Part shown: positions 17,599-27,208 of the stretch, one piece after another
How positions within the stretch are numbered: position 1 is the stretch's first letter
How the letters are laid out: each line of letters opens with the position of its first letter
The notes under the pieces: model-generated
Databases searched by the model: none
Seen by the model: the letters and a program-made list of their open reading frames with translations, nothing else
What the model was told of the DNA's origin: nothing
Assembly: GCF_002435945.1 (NCBI RefSeq)
Contig: NZ_DIXC01000060.1
Coordinates: forward strand, 62,001-126,000
DNA: 64,000 bases
From: Mesotoga sp. UBA6090
GTDB taxonomy: Bacteria; Thermotogota; Thermotogae; Petrotogales; Kosmotogaceae
Direction: 5' to 3'
Position numbers and translations under genes: made by a program

Positions 17599-20025
17599 TT
17601 GCCTGAAGAGATAATTCATAAGAATATCGACGATGAACTGATTAATTCATATATGCTTTATTCAATGAGTGTAATAGTAGGTAGAGCTATTCCTGACTTG
17701 CGTGATGGCTTGAAGCCTGTACAACGAAGAATACTCTTCGGAATGTCAGAGCTTGGTCTCCGCCATAACCAAAGCTTCAAGAAGAGCGCGCGTATCGTTG
17801 GAGAAGTCATGGGGAAGTTCCATCCACACGGTGACGCCGCGATTTACGATGCCCTGGTCAGAATGTCTCAATCTTTCTCGATGCGTTATCCCCTTGTTGA
17901 GGGACAGGGCAACTTCGGATCAATTGACAGAGATCCACCCGCTGCAATGAGGTACACCGAAGCAAGAATGCAGTCCTTATCTGAAGAACTGCTCCAGGAT
18001 ATCGACAAGAACACTGTACCAATGCTGCCCAACTTTGACGGGTCTCTTTCTGAACCAGATGTGCTTCCAACCAAGATTCCCAATCTACTACTCAATGGTA
18101 CATCGGGAATCGCTGTCGGAATGATGACCAGCATTCCTCCGCACAATCTCGGCGAGATTGTGGAAGCCGTAAATCTGCTAATTAGTGACCCTGAATGCAC
18201 GGTTTCCGACCTTCTAAAATATGTTAAGGGACCTGACTTTCCGACTGGTGGGATGATCATGGATGCAGCATCGATTCCATCGATTTATCAGGAGGGAAAG
18301 GGCCGCATAACGGTCAGGGCAATTGCGGAGATTGAGGAGTCAGCGGGAAGTTCTCAAATAACTATTCATGAGATACCTTACAACACATCGAAAGCGGATC
18401 TCATTCAACAAATCGTTAATGCCACTCAAAACCATCGCGATCTCCAGATCAGAAATATTAGGGATGAATCTGATCAAAAGGGACTTAGGGTAGTAATAGA
18501 GTTGAAACGAGGAGCCGATCCTAATGTTGTTCTTAATCTCCTATTCAAGTACACCCAACTGCAGACGACCTTCAGCGTGAACATGCTGGTTATTGACGAG
18601 AAGAAGCGCCCAAGAGTAATGAATCTTAAGCAAATCCTCCAGGGCTTTCTTTCTCATCGGTTCAATGTAATTAGAGCAAAGACTGAATACGATCTTGAGC
18701 AAGCATCCAGAAGGGCTCACATTGTCGAGGGTTTGACTAAGGCGACCAGATCCATCGATACTGTTGTCGATATTATTCGTAATTCGGCAAATGCAGAGGA
18801 AGCTTCGAAAAACCTCATGGAGACTCTTGAAGTAACCCAGGAGCAAAGTTCCGCCATTCTTGACATGAAAATGGGGAAACTTACAGGAATGGAAATTGAG
18901 AAGCTTCTCAATGAATACAGAGATTTGGTCGCTAGAATCAACGAATACAGATTGATTCTCGCGAGCGATGAGAAGGTTTACGGAATTATTAAGAAAGAAC
19001 TCGGGGAGATAAAAGAGAAGTACGGTGACGCAAGGCGAACTAGAATCAATCTGGGAAATGGAACGGATTTCAACATAGAAGACGTCATCCCCGACGAAGA
19101 AATCGTTCTCATGGTAACAAAGAAGGGCTACATAAAGTCAACACCGCTCGAAAGTTACAGAAAGCAGGGTAGAGGCGGTAAGGGTGTCATTGGAGTACGA
19201 ACGGGTGAAGAGGATTTTGTTGTCAATATACTAACGACTACGAGGCTTAGCAAAACGGTTATCATAACTTCAAAGGGTAAAGCATACGTGCTGAACAATC
19301 ACATAATTGATCACTCTTCAAGAGATTCAAAGGGGAAACTCCTTGCAAATTACATAAAGATCGACCCCGACGAAAATGTCCAGGCCGTTCTTTCAACAAG
19401 AAGGGAAGAAGTTAAAGGAAAGTATCTCGTCATCACAACCCGTTCAGGCAAGATAAAGAAGACTAAGTTTGAAGCTTTCTTCAATGTCCGTGTGTCCGGT
19501 ATAAAGGCCATTGGGTTGAACGAAAACGACAGAGTCATCGATGCATCGCTTACAACAAAAGACAATGACACAATAATAATCTCCACGAAAAACGGGATGG
19601 TTATCAGATTCTCCCTCGAACAGGTACGTTCCATGGGCAGGAGCGCGGCGGGCGTGATGGGAATAAGACTGAAGAAGAACGATGAGGTCGTCGGAGCTAA
19701 CATCGTAGCGGCCGAAGACGAGAGGTTTCTTCTCACTGCGACTCAGAAAGGCGGTGGCAAGAGAACTCGCATTTCAGAGTATAGATGTCAGAACCGGGGC
19801 GGCTTGGGAGTGAAGAATATTTATGGGCTGGAGAAGATCGGTCAGGTTATTGGAACTCTTGTGGTTACTGGCGACGATGGAGTGATACTTGCCACCAAGT
19901 CAGGGATGTCAATAAGAATCCCCATTTCACAGGTTAGACCCACTGGAAGAGTGACCAAGGGAGTCAGGATCGTAGATCTAAAGGAAAATGATATCGTTGC
20001 GACGATGGCGGTAGTAGTTGACTGA
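17599..20025 (+). CDS. gyrA: DNA gyrase subunit A
   Basis: This is an 808-residue type IIA topoisomerase A subunit. The catalytic tyrosine is Tyr119 in AAMRYTEARM. The quinolone-pocket helix reads HGDAAIYDALVRM, with Ala80 where E. coli GyrA has Ser83 and with Asp84 kept. The C-terminal DNA-wrapping beta-pinwheel has six GyrA-type blades; the GyrA box is seen as QGRGGKGV near residue 524, favouring gyrase over ParC. It starts with TTG behind AGGAGG. The lexA frame begins just downstream. Confidence 0.94.
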   Translation: MPEEIIHKNIDDELINSYMLYSMSVIVGRAIPDLRDGLKPVQRRILFGMSELGLRHNQSFKKSARIVGEVMGKFHPHGDAAIYDALVRMSQSFSMRYPLVEGQGNFGSIDRDPPAAMRYTEARMQSLSEELLQDIDKNTVPMLPNFDGSLSEPDVLPTKIPNLLLNGTSGIAVGMMTSIPPHNLGEIVEAVNLLISDPECTVSDLLKYVKGPDFPTGGMIMDAASIPSIYQEGKGRITVRAIAEIEESAGSSQITIHEIPYNTSKADLIQQIVNATQNHRDLQIRNIRDESDQKGLRVVIELKRGADPNVVLNLLFKYTQLQTTFSVNMLVIDEKKRPRVMNLKQILQGFLSHRFNVIRAKTEYDLEQASRRAHIVEGLTKATRSIDTVVDIIRNSANAEEASKNLMETLEVTQEQSSAILDMKMGKLTGMEIEKLLNEYRDLVARINEYRLILASDEKVYGIIKKELGEIKEKYGDARRTRINLGNGTDFNIEDVIPDEEIVLMVTKKGYIKSTPLESYRKQGRGGKGVIGVRTGEEDFVVNILTTTRLSKTVIITSKGKAYVLNNHIIDHSSRDSKGKLLANYIKIDPDENVQAVLSTRREEVKGKYLVITTRSGKIKKTKFEAFFNVRVSGIKAIGLNENDRVIDASLTTKDNDTIIISTKNGMVIRFSLEQVRSMGRSAAGVMGIRLKKNDEVVGANIVAAEDERFLLTATQKGGGKRTRISEYRCQNRGGLGVKNIYGLEKIGQVIGTLVVTGDDGVILATKSGMSIRIPISQVRPTGRVTKGVRIVDLKENDIVATMAVVVD

Positions 20026-20056
20026 ATTCCCGGCCGAGAATAGGGGGTGTCATGAA

Positions 20057-20683
20057 TTGACGCTGACGGAGAAACAGAAGAAGATTCTGGAGTATATCGA
20101 GAACTTCATTAAGCTCTATGGTTATCCTCCAAGCATCAGAGATATCTGCAGAGACTTCGACATATCTTCTCCTAGGGGAGTGGCAAAACATCTCGAGTCT
20201 CTGGAAAAGAAGGGCTACATCGAAAGAACCGGTGTCTCTCGTGGAATAAGAGTTCTTAAAAGCCCAGACGGTTCTTCGCTGGCACCTGGCGAAGATGTGG
20301 TCATGCTCCCTGTTATCGGCAATGTTGCAGCGGGCGAAGCAGTGCAGGCTGTTCAGATGGAAGAAGAGAAGATTCCAGTACCTCTTTGGATGATCAGAAG
20401 AGGATTTGAGTACTACATGTTGAGAGTTACCGGCAACAGTATGATTGATTCCCACATAGTAAATGGAGATTTTGTGATTATAAGAAAACAGGAGTGGGCA
20501 AATAACGGCGATATTGTGGTGGCTTTAATAGATGATGAGTATGCTACTCTAAAGAAGTACGAAAACGAAGGGCCAAAGATTCGACTTGTGCCTTCAAATC
20601 CGGAGATGCTTCCTATCGTTGTAGAAGCGAACAGAGTAAAGGTGCAGGGCCGGCTTTCCGGAGTTATCCGCTGGTACAAGTAA
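20057..20683 (+). CDS. lexA: LexA repressor
   Basis: This is a 208-residue SOS repressor and self-cleaving peptidase. The winged-helix domain begins LTEKQKKILEYIENF and has the recognition region SPRGVAKHLESLEKKG. The cleavage site is Ala92-Gly93 (VAAGEA), the nucleophile Ser128 (GNSMID) and the general base Lys166 (ATLKKY), so autocleavage should be intact. The TTG at 20057 is chosen because GGGGTG lies eight bases upstream and the product then begins like other LexA proteins; a frame from 20018 overlaps gyrA. Its target operator cannot be deduced from one copy. Confidence 0.93.
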   Translation: MTLTEKQKKILEYIENFIKLYGYPPSIRDICRDFDISSPRGVAKHLESLEKKGYIERTGVSRGIRVLKSPDGSSLAPGEDVVMLPVIGNVAAGEAVQAVQMEEEKIPVPLWMIRRGFEYYMLRVTGNSMIDSHIVNGDFVIIRKQEWANNGDIVVALIDDEYATLKKYENEGPKIRLVPSNPEMLPIVVEANRVKVQGRLSGVIRWYK

Positions 20684-20707
20684 TTTAAACAATTAAGGAG
20701 TCAAAAG

Positions 20708-21169
20708 ATGAAGATCGCGATTGCTTCTGACCACGCTGCATTTGAGCTGAAATCCTATCTTGTTAAATACATAGAGAAACGGGGACACACAGTTTTTGAT
20801 CTTGGCCCGGAATCGGGCGCCTATCCGGTAGATTATCCTGACTTTTCAGAAAAGGTTTGTGGTTCAGTAACAAATGGAGAAGCCGATTTTGGCGTTTTAC
20901 TTTGTGGAACTGGAATTGGAATGTCGATTGCGGCAAACAAGCACAGAGGCATCCGCGCCGCACTATGCTTTTTCCCTGAGATGGCAGCGCTTGCCAGGAG
21001 GCATAACCACGCTAACGTTCTGGTTCTTGGAGGCAGACTGATTGGTAGTGAGCTGGCTGGCTGGATTGTTGATGCCTTTCTTAGCTCATCAGAAGAAGGT
21101 GGCCGCCACAAGAAAAGAGTAGATAAACTTGAAATTAGGGTCGACGAGAATCGGGTGAAAGACGGTTGA
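20708..21169 (+). CDS. rpiB: Ribose-5-phosphate isomerase B
   Basis: This is a 153-residue RpiB/LacAB-family isomerase interconverting ribose-5-phosphate and ribulose-5-phosphate in the pentose phosphate pathway. The start KIAIASDHAAFELK binds the sugar phosphate. The catalytic cysteine is in LLCGTGIGMSIAANK, followed by RHNHANVLVLGGR. Length is normal for the family. An AAGGAG site precedes the ATG. The stop overlaps the next TTG start (TTGA), so the downstream amidohydrolase is probably coupled. Confidence 0.94.
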   Translation: MKIAIASDHAAFELKSYLVKYIEKRGHTVFDLGPESGAYPVDYPDFSEKVCGSVTNGEADFGVLLCGTGIGMSIAANKHRGIRAALCFFPEMAALARRHNHANVLVLGGRLIGSELAGWIVDAFLSSSEEGGRHKKRVDKLEIRVDENRVKDG

Positions 21170-22128
21170 TAGTTTTTTACGATAGAAGACATCTCTTTCA
21201 TCTGCCGATGAAAGAGCTTGAGGGTGGTATATGGATTGAGAATCCAGACAAACCGGAGAGAATTGAGGCAATTCGGAGCGCTCTGGAAACGTCTGGTTTT
21301 CAGATTAAAGAGCCTCGTGACTATCATTGTTCCCATGTATACCAGGTTCACTCACCTGAATATGTTGAATGGTTAAGAGAAAAGAGCCTATCTGTATCAA
21401 AAGACAGAGAATACTTCCCAGAGGTTTTCGGGTACGATAAGCTTTTCGACACCGGCACGCCAGTCACGTCGGGTTGCTACGTGGGGGCCCTTGCGTCTGT
21501 CTCTACAGCCCTGAATGCTGTAGATTCTATTCTTGAAAGCGAAAGTGTCTCATATGCGCTCTGCAGACCGCCTGGGCATCATGCCGGAATATCGACTGGT
21601 GGAGGCTATTGCTACTTCAACAACGCTGCAATTGCAGCTAGGTATTACCAGAAGCATACAAGAGGTTTTGTCGCGATTCTGGATGTTGATTTCCATCACG
21701 GCAACGGCACCCAGGAGATTTTTTACTATGATGACACTGTCTTTTATGTCTCAATTCATGGTGATCCAAAGATATTCTATCCGTGGATAAGCGGCAGTTC
21801 ATGGGAGATAGGTTCAGATTCCGGAGAAGGTTTCAACATGAATTTCCCCCTTGCCGGCGGGACAGAAGGTCCTGAATATATGCGCACACTTTCAAAGGCT
21901 CTTCAGGAGATAGATGACTTTGCTCCAGACTTGCTCATTATTTCCTTGGGAATTGACGGTCACAAGAAAGACGGCATTGGCCACTTCAATTTGAATGATG
22001 AAGACTTCTCAATGATGGGGAGGCTCATCGGCGAACTTGACGTTCAGAAACTGGTAGTTCAGGAAGGTGGGTACAATCCAGTTGCCAACTCGTCTTCTGT
22101 TCTGAACTTCCTTCGCGCGATAAGATAA
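21166..22128 (+). CDS. Histone-deacetylase-family (acetylpolyamine-type) amidohydrolase
   Basis: This 320-residue protein of the arginase/deacetylase superfamily is a zinc-dependent amidohydrolase. Motifs in order are PPGHHAG (catalytic histidine pair), DVDFHHGNGTQEIF (zinc Asp and His), the SLGIDGH region and GGYNPVANS near the end. Bacterial members deacetylate acetylpolyamines or related small amides; the substrate here is unknown. It starts with TTG within the rpiB stop. The gene ends the + strand operon and faces the convergent bamA gene across a bidirectional terminator. Confidence 0.88.
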   Translation: MIVFYDRRHLFHLPMKELEGGIWIENPDKPERIEAIRSALETSGFQIKEPRDYHCSHVYQVHSPEYVEWLREKSLSVSKDREYFPEVFGYDKLFDTGTPVTSGCYVGALASVSTALNAVDSILESESVSYALCRPPGHHAGISTGGGYCYFNNAAIAARYYQKHTRGFVAILDVDFHHGNGTQEIFYYDDTVFYVSIHGDPKIFYPWISGSSWEIGSDSGEGFNMNFPLAGGTEGPEYMRTLSKALQEIDDFAPDLLIISLGIDGHKKDGIGHFNLNDEDFSMMGRLIGELDVQKLVVQEGGYNPVANSSSVLNFLRAIR

Positions 22129-22136
22129 TGGCGCAG

Positions 22137-22170
22137 AAAAAAGCGCGGCAGACGCCGCGCTTCTTTTCTT
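22137..22170. terminator. Bidirectional intrinsic terminator between convergent operons
   Basis: A GC-rich stem GCGCGGC (22143-22149) pairs with GCCGCGC (22154-22160) around the loop AGAC. An A-run lies on the left and a T-rich run on the right, so it can stop transcripts of the amidohydrolase operon and of the long bamA operon. Confidence 0.85.
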
Positions 22171-22173
22171 CTA

Positions 22174-24645
22174 TCAGAAGGCAGGACCGAAACCAAAGAA
22201 GGGTGTTCCATAGTACGGCTTCCCACTTGTCGAACTCTGATTAGCCAGATAGGTATTATATCCATAACCCAGTCTAACTAGTCCTATCATAGGTATTGAT
22301 ATGTCCAGGCAGAGACCGAAGTCCGCAAGGAAGTTGCCTCCAATAACATCTCCGCCAGACGTATTACGATAGAAAAGCAAGTCGCCAAACCCCACAATGT
22401 CTACAGGTATTGATGAAGTTTCCGGTGTAAGAGGATATCGTAATTGTGCAGAACCGACGGTTACCCCGTACGCATTCTGACCTATACTCTGTGAACCCCT
22501 TACTCTAATAAATGTATCAGGACTCAACAAATAGCTCCTGAAGACTCCGTGAGGAGAAAGAGGAAATAGCTGCTGAGTCCTTATTCTGAATCCGAGAACC
22601 GGATCTCCTATAGACATGAAGTTTCTGTATTCTGCATAACCTGACACAAATAACTTGTTTTCCTTTCCAAATATTCCCCTAACGTTCAACCCTGCAAGGT
22701 ATTCGCTTCCCATCGTCGGCCTCATCAGATCATCGCGCGTCGAAAGTTCATAGCTTACACCGGTGAAGAGACCGTCAAAACTCTCGGATACTCTGCCTGT
22801 ATCTGTTCCCGTTGATGCCTTGGTCTCCGTAGAAACCTGACTCTCGGACATCAAGTATTCATAACCGGCAGTGAATCCAACTTTCTGTCCTGGCGAAATA
22901 TTGTAGATTGGAGTCAAGGAAAACATAAACTCCGTTTCCTGCGATGACTTTTTAACTAGAGTATCTGTTGAATCGACAGTCGTATTGAATCCGGTAAATT
23001 TCAGTTTGAAGGCTGTATCAAGATCAAGACGAGAGCCAGCGATTTTCGGTATAGAGTAGCCAATCGTAGCGTCAAAGGCAGGTCTTCTTGTAGTTGTTTC
23101 CGTAGCACCGTTGGTGATAATTACTTCCTTATTATTAGGCATGGGGAGCGTAACGCTCAGAGTAGTCGAAATGTTCTGACCGTAACCCCAAACATTAAGA
23201 AGACCGAGATCCAGATAGAGATTCAGACCATTCTGCCAGCCTCCGCCGCCACCAATTTTGTTGTTCTTATCGGTTTCTTTGAGCGTGATTTTGACATCGA
23301 GAGCATCTGTACCAACGGGTACAGGAACGATGTCCACTTTCGAAAAATAGCCTGTATTGTTCAAGAACGCATATGTGTTTCTAAGTTCATCTAAGGACAA
23401 GACCTTGCCCTTTTCTATGACTATCTTCTCGCTTATCAGATAGTCCTGTGTCTTCTTCGGACCGTCAAACTCGACTGTTACGTCTCTGACTAGCGGCTCC
23501 GTGATTTTGAGACTGAAGAAACCGATCTTCTCATCAATAGCAGGCTCAATTCTCATAAAGGGATACCCACTGTCGCTGTACAAATCTTGAACAGCCTGGA
23601 TAGCCTTCGTTGCGACTTCGTTGTTAACCTTCTGACCTTCAATTAGTCCGGTTTCCCTAAGGATTTCGCCTTTCTGGAGATTGACGTTCCCTTCAACAAA
23701 AACGCTCCTAAGATTGAACTCAGACTTCACATATTCTACAGGTGTGAAGGTTATGCTCATTGACAACGCATTGCTTTCCTTTACCTCTTCAGGAAGAGTT
23801 ACCTGCCTCACGCTTTTCAAAGCATTGTTCAACGTCACGATCATTGCCTGGTAAGTCAAGTCGTCGAGACCCCACTGCCCATTTGGATTAGCATAGTAAG
23901 TACTGTAAATTGTCTGAACAACTGCGTTTATGTCTTCGATCCTGGGAACGTACTTTTTCTTTGAATTAATCCACCTTATAAGAATTGAGGTATCATAATA
24001 CTTTTTCAAGTAATCTATCTGCAACTTACTAGCAAGATAGGATTTTGCGTCATCGGAAATAGGTGCATCAATTGAAAGCTCCCAGAGGAAGGATACTCTG
24101 ACTTTGAAAGTTACTTTCACCCTGTCAGAAATGTTACCGGAAAAGATGTCTGATCTGCTCTTGTCTGTTTCCCAATCTACTTTGACAAACGGTTCTATGT
24201 AACCATTTTCTCTTAGTTCGGCCTCAATGGCGTCCAGAGTCAGTGGAATATCATACATCAGTCTGGAGGGATTCATAGGTTTGCCACTTTTTATAACTGA
24301 GACAGCCTCAAGAACAGATTCTTCAACGATTTTTGGTCCGTCGAAAGAGACTTCAACATCCACTACGGGATACTCCTTAACCTGTATTGATAAAAGGCTA
24401 GACGATTCATCAAAAGAGTAGTAGACGTCGGAAAAGTAACCACTGCCTCTTACTCTTTCTAAAGCTTCTCTCATTTCGGAATCGCTGATCTCTTCACCAC
24501 GTTGAATGTTCAACATCCCAAGAACCTCATTATCTGAGATCACTCTGTTGTCAAGAATTGTGATTCTTGAGGGAATCATACTTGCTGCAGCAAAAGCAGA
24601 AGTCAGAACCAATGCAATAATTACAAACAGTCTTCTAATAGACAT
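22174..24645 (-). CDS. bamA: Omp85-family outer-membrane assembly protein (BamA)
   Basis: This 823-residue protein inserts beta-barrel proteins into the outer membrane (toga). A signal peptide (MSIRRLFVIIALVLTSAFAAAS) is followed by POTRA-like domains; two clear ones are ITILDNRVISDNEVLG near the N-terminus and FVEGNVNLQKGEILRETGL near residue 320. The last 380 residues form the beta-barrel, with a VRG(S)QS-type loop motif and an aromatic end (FGFGPAF). It is the last gene of the minus-strand chain and overlaps the upstream ATPase gene by 11 bases, with GGGAGG ahead of its ATG. Confidence 0.9.
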   Translation of the reverse strand: MSIRRLFVIIALVLTSAFAAASMIPSRITILDNRVISDNEVLGMLNIQRGEEISDSEMREALERVRGSGYFSDVYYSFDESSSLLSIQVKEYPVVDVEVSFDGPKIVEESVLEAVSVIKSGKPMNPSRLMYDIPLTLDAIEAELRENGYIEPFVKVDWETDKSRSDIFSGNISDRVKVTFKVRVSFLWELSIDAPISDDAKSYLASKLQIDYLKKYYDTSILIRWINSKKKYVPRIEDINAVVQTIYSTYYANPNGQWGLDDLTYQAMIVTLNNALKSVRQVTLPEEVKESNALSMSITFTPVEYVKSEFNLRSVFVEGNVNLQKGEILRETGLIEGQKVNNEVATKAIQAVQDLYSDSGYPFMRIEPAIDEKIGFFSLKITEPLVRDVTVEFDGPKKTQDYLISEKIVIEKGKVLSLDELRNTYAFLNNTGYFSKVDIVPVPVGTDALDVKITLKETDKNNKIGGGGGWQNGLNLYLDLGLLNVWGYGQNISTTLSVTLPMPNNKEVIITNGATETTTRRPAFDATIGYSIPKIAGSRLDLDTAFKLKFTGFNTTVDSTDTLVKKSSQETEFMFSLTPIYNISPGQKVGFTAGYEYLMSESQVSTETKASTGTDTGRVSESFDGLFTGVSYELSTRDDLMRPTMGSEYLAGLNVRGIFGKENKLFVSGYAEYRNFMSIGDPVLGFRIRTQQLFPLSPHGVFRSYLLSPDTFIRVRGSQSIGQNAYGVTVGSAQLRYPLTPETSSIPVDIVGFGDLLFYRNTSGGDVIGGNFLADFGLCLDISIPMIGLVRLGYGYNTYLANQSSTSGKPYYGTPFFGFGPAF

Positions 24646-25195
24646 TCGATAAACCTCCCAGTGATATTTCTGCCTCTTGAAGAATTCCTAGAATCATCCT
24701 CATTTTGACTGGAAAAGTGAAACAGTCGTTCCCCAAAGCTTCTCGAAACTGAGATGAAGAGAATGTGTATCCATCTTCATCGAGAACTCTCTCTACTGTC
24801 CAGTCTACATCATTCATAGTTATTACTGCGAATAGAGTCGAGGGAATGTCTCCAACTGGCTGGCAATCTACACTGGAGAGCAAGAAAGACGCAGTTATCT
24901 CCGTACCCGATCCCAATTTTGAGCAAATATTGAATGTCCCTCCAGTAGTCTCTGCTGCAAATTTCAGCATTGGGAGCCCTAGCCCGAATTTCACTTTCTT
25001 TTTCTTCTCAGTATAGAATGGATCTAAGACAGCCTCAAGCGATTCAGAAGGAATCCCCTTCCCCCAATCAAGTACCGAAAAAGAGAAGCTATATCCTCTC
25101 TTCTCTTGGATTTTCAATTCAGCTTTTTTCGTTCCGGAATCCACTGCATTTTGAGCAATGTCAAGTATGTGATCGCATATTGTTCTTAGTCCCAT
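24635..25195 (-). CDS. Small HATPase_c (GHKL) protein, anti-sigma/kinase-like
   Basis: This 186-residue protein contains a GHKL ATPase fold without a phospho-accepting histidine. The N box is DIAQNAVDSGTKKAEL, the G1 box VLDWGKGIP and the G2 box FGLGLPMLK. The C-terminal 70 residues are unassigned. Such stand-alone ATPases occur with DRTGG, CBS-ATPase and PHP genes beside [FeFe]-hydrogenase operons in Thermotogales and clostridia, as I recall. Here the cassette is kept but no hydrogenase gene is in the window. It overlaps the PHP gene by 10 bases. Confidence 0.8.
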   Translation of the reverse strand: MGLRTICDHILDIAQNAVDSGTKKAELKIQEKRGYSFSFSVLDWGKGIPSESLEAVLDPFYTEKKKKVKFGLGLPMLKFAAETTGGTFNICSKLGSGTEITASFLLSSVDCQPVGDIPSTLFAVITMNDVDWTVERVLDEDGYTFSSSQFREALGNDCFTFPVKMRMILGILQEAEISLGGLSNVY

Positions 25196-25905
25196 ATTAT
25201 TTTCAACGTCCTTCCAAAAGAGAAAATCGCCGATCTAAACTCTTCAAAGCTTCTTGTATTCGCCGAAAGGGATACAGTGGGCGCGATAACATTCAGACTG
25301 TGAGCATCGCTTGAATGAAGGATGTTTCTTGACTCAATCCCCTCAAATAAAGTCCTTCTAAAGGAGATCTCCATCGGTACTTCTCTGTACTCCTCGGGAA
25401 TAACTCCGAGCTGCGTTATAAGGCCCATCTTCCTGTCAATGTGAGCCATAACAGATACTCCACCGTTATCACGAACAGTTTCCAGAGTCTCTGAAATGCC
25501 CAAAGTAGTAGGTTGGCCAAGCCAAATTTCTTCCATACCGGTGAAAGAATCATTATCATCAACAAACAGCTGATAACCGGATATTTCTGGATCTACAGAA
25601 ATATGCGCAAGCCTTTCCTTTCTAATCCAGTCTGAATAAGCCTCAGCCAGCGAAACCTCGGGAAAATATGCCAAAACATGAACATCCTCAACTGTATGTA
25701 CTTCTATACCAGGAATGAAAGACACACCGGCTCTAGTCAGAACTTTACTGAAAACCCTGACATTCCCGGCACTGTTATGATCAGTGATTGAAATCCAATC
25801 GATCCCTTTCGATACGCATACTGAAGCTATCTCATGAGGGGTCATCGTTATGTCAGCACAGGGAGAAAGACAACTATGAATATGAAAATCACAAAGGAAT
25901 GACAA
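25186..25905 (-). CDS. PHP-domain metal-dependent phosphoesterase
   Basis: This is a 239-residue PHP-domain protein related to YciV/TrpH nucleoside phosphatases. The N-terminal metal site is CDFHIHSCLSPCADI, followed by ITDHNSAGN. Later ligands are in GIEVHT, VMAHIDR and SSDAHSL, so the active site looks complete. The start is TTG, with an AAAGGTTG site, six bases after the upstream stop. In the hydrogenase-associated cassettes of related bacteria a PHP protein of this size recurs. Its substrate is not known. Confidence 0.85.
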   Translation of the reverse strand: MSFLCDFHIHSCLSPCADITMTPHEIASVCVSKGIDWISITDHNSAGNVRVFSKVLTRAGVSFIPGIEVHTVEDVHVLAYFPEVSLAEAYSDWIRKERLAHISVDPEISGYQLFVDDNDSFTGMEEIWLGQPTTLGISETLETVRDNGGVSVMAHIDRKMGLITQLGVIPEEYREVPMEISFRRTLFEGIESRNILHSSDAHSLNVIAPTVSLSANTRSFEEFRSAIFSFGRTLKIIWD

Positions 25906-25911
25906 ATCATT

Positions 25912-26247
25912 TCAACCTTTCAAACCACTCTTCAGAAGCTTCAAAGCAAGATTAAAGGTCGTTTCATCGCTTTCAAGAAGCACTACTCCTGTCTCTTCAG
26001 CCTTTTTTATGGTCGCTTCCTCAAAATGCAGACCATTACAAAGCACTATCGCTCTAGCTCCAACAATTGTAGCCACGGCAAGTATGTTCATATGAGACTG
26101 AACAGTTAACCAGATTGACTCTGGTGGGGCGTTCCCCATTACGTCACTAAGCAAATCCCCAATGTAGGCGTCTGATATGTCTGTCTCCAGAAGTAAGCTT
26201 GTGATTACTCTAAGTTCGCATTTTTCAACTAGTTCGCTCAGCTTCAT
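25912..26247 (-). CDS. DRTGG-domain protein, copy 2
   Basis: This 111-residue DRTGG-domain protein (the domain found with HPr-kinase-like and phosphotransacetylase-like proteins) shows the pattern DISDAYIGDLLSDVMGNAP, then LTVQSHMNILAVATIV. It starts at the ATG at 26247, which has GGGAGG ahead of it; the frame extends upstream but inside the neighbouring gene. It is a paralogue of the gene at 27201. A small ligand or nucleotide-sensing function is likely but unproven. Confidence 0.8.
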   Translation of the reverse strand: MKLSELVEKCELRVITSLLLETDISDAYIGDLLSDVMGNAPPESIWLTVQSHMNILAVATIVGARAIVLCNGLHFEEATIKKAEETGVVLLESDETTFNLALKLLKSGLKG

Positions 26248-26248
26248 A

Positions 26249-27208
26249 TTATTTCCTCCCATTCCGATAGAAGTGCATTTCCACGACAACCCCTTTTCCT
26301 GCTTCAGAGACCACAACCATCTTGTCGGAATACCTTCTCATGTTTGGCAGGCCCATTCCGGCTCCAAAGCCAAGTTCTCGAACATGATCAGAAGCAGTTG
26401 AGAACCCTTCTTTCATCGCCTGTTCAACATTGTCTATTCCTCTTCCATAGTCCTCCACCCTTACTCTAGTTACGTCTTCATCGTACCAGGCAAAGATGTA
26501 ACCCTCACTTCCACTATGGATCACAACATTGACTTCAGCTTCGTAACAGGCAATCGAAACCCTTCTTATGAGGGAATCATCATCTGTCAGTGTCTTCAAG
26601 TAACTCTTTAACTTGGCAGACCCGACTCCTGCCGTGTCAATATCGGTATAATCGATGTGGTAGACGAAATCTGCGCTGGTTTTCTCAACGTAGGCACCTG
26701 AAATTAAAGACTTGTCAAACCAGTCAACGCTTCTTTCCAGCACTTCCCTTCGTCTCGTATCGTGAACGTAAATAAGTCTAAATTTGTCAAGAATCGCACC
26801 GATTATATCCTTCTTAGTGATTATGCCGAGAAGTTTTCCATTAGAATCCACTACCGGAAATCTACCGTACCTGTAACGGTTGAATCGCTCGATTAGCATC
26901 TCAAGATTAGTCTCCGGTGAGAAAGTTACCAGGTCCCTGGTCATATGCTTTTCTATTGGATCTGTAATGTAGTTTCCTTCCAAAGCAACAATTATGTCTT
27001 CTATGCTGACTATTCCTTCAAGCTGATTCTCAACATCGGTAATGGGAACACCCGAGATTTTGCAGATTCTCATGAGCTCCTTAGCCTGCCACATTGTTCT
27101 ATCCTTGGTAAGAGTAATAACGCTTTTTATCATTATGTCTTTGGCCGTAATATCAGTGAATAAACCCCTTAGTTTATCAAGAAGATCATCTACATTCCTT
27201 TCAACCAA
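26249..27208 (-). CDS. CBS-pair plus HATPase_c signalling protein
   Basis: This is a 319-residue fusion of a CBS domain pair and a GHKL ATPase. The first CBS has KISGVPITDVENQLEGIVS and the second GRFPVVDSNGKLLGIITK; these usually sense adenine nucleotides. The ATPase part has the N-box-like ACYEAEVNVVIHS, then DYGRGI and GMGLPNMRRYS. The start is a TTG at 27208 that overlaps the upstream stop by eight bases and has AGGAAGG upstream. With no histidine for phosphorylation it resembles anti-sigma kinases. It links energy sensing to the DRTGG/PHP cassette. Confidence 0.85.
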   Translation of the reverse strand: MVERNVDDLLDKLRGLFTDITAKDIMIKSVITLTKDRTMWQAKELMRICKISGVPITDVENQLEGIVSIEDIIVALEGNYITDPIEKHMTRDLVTFSPETNLEMLIERFNRYRYGRFPVVDSNGKLLGIITKKDIIGAILDKFRLIYVHDTRRREVLERSVDWFDKSLISGAYVEKTSADFVYHIDYTDIDTAGVGSAKLKSYLKTLTDDDSLIRRVSIACYEAEVNVVIHSGSEGYIFAWYDEDVTRVRVEDYGRGIDNVEQAMKEGFSTASDHVRELGFGAGMGLPNMRRYSDKMVVVSEAGKGVVVEMHFYRNGRK

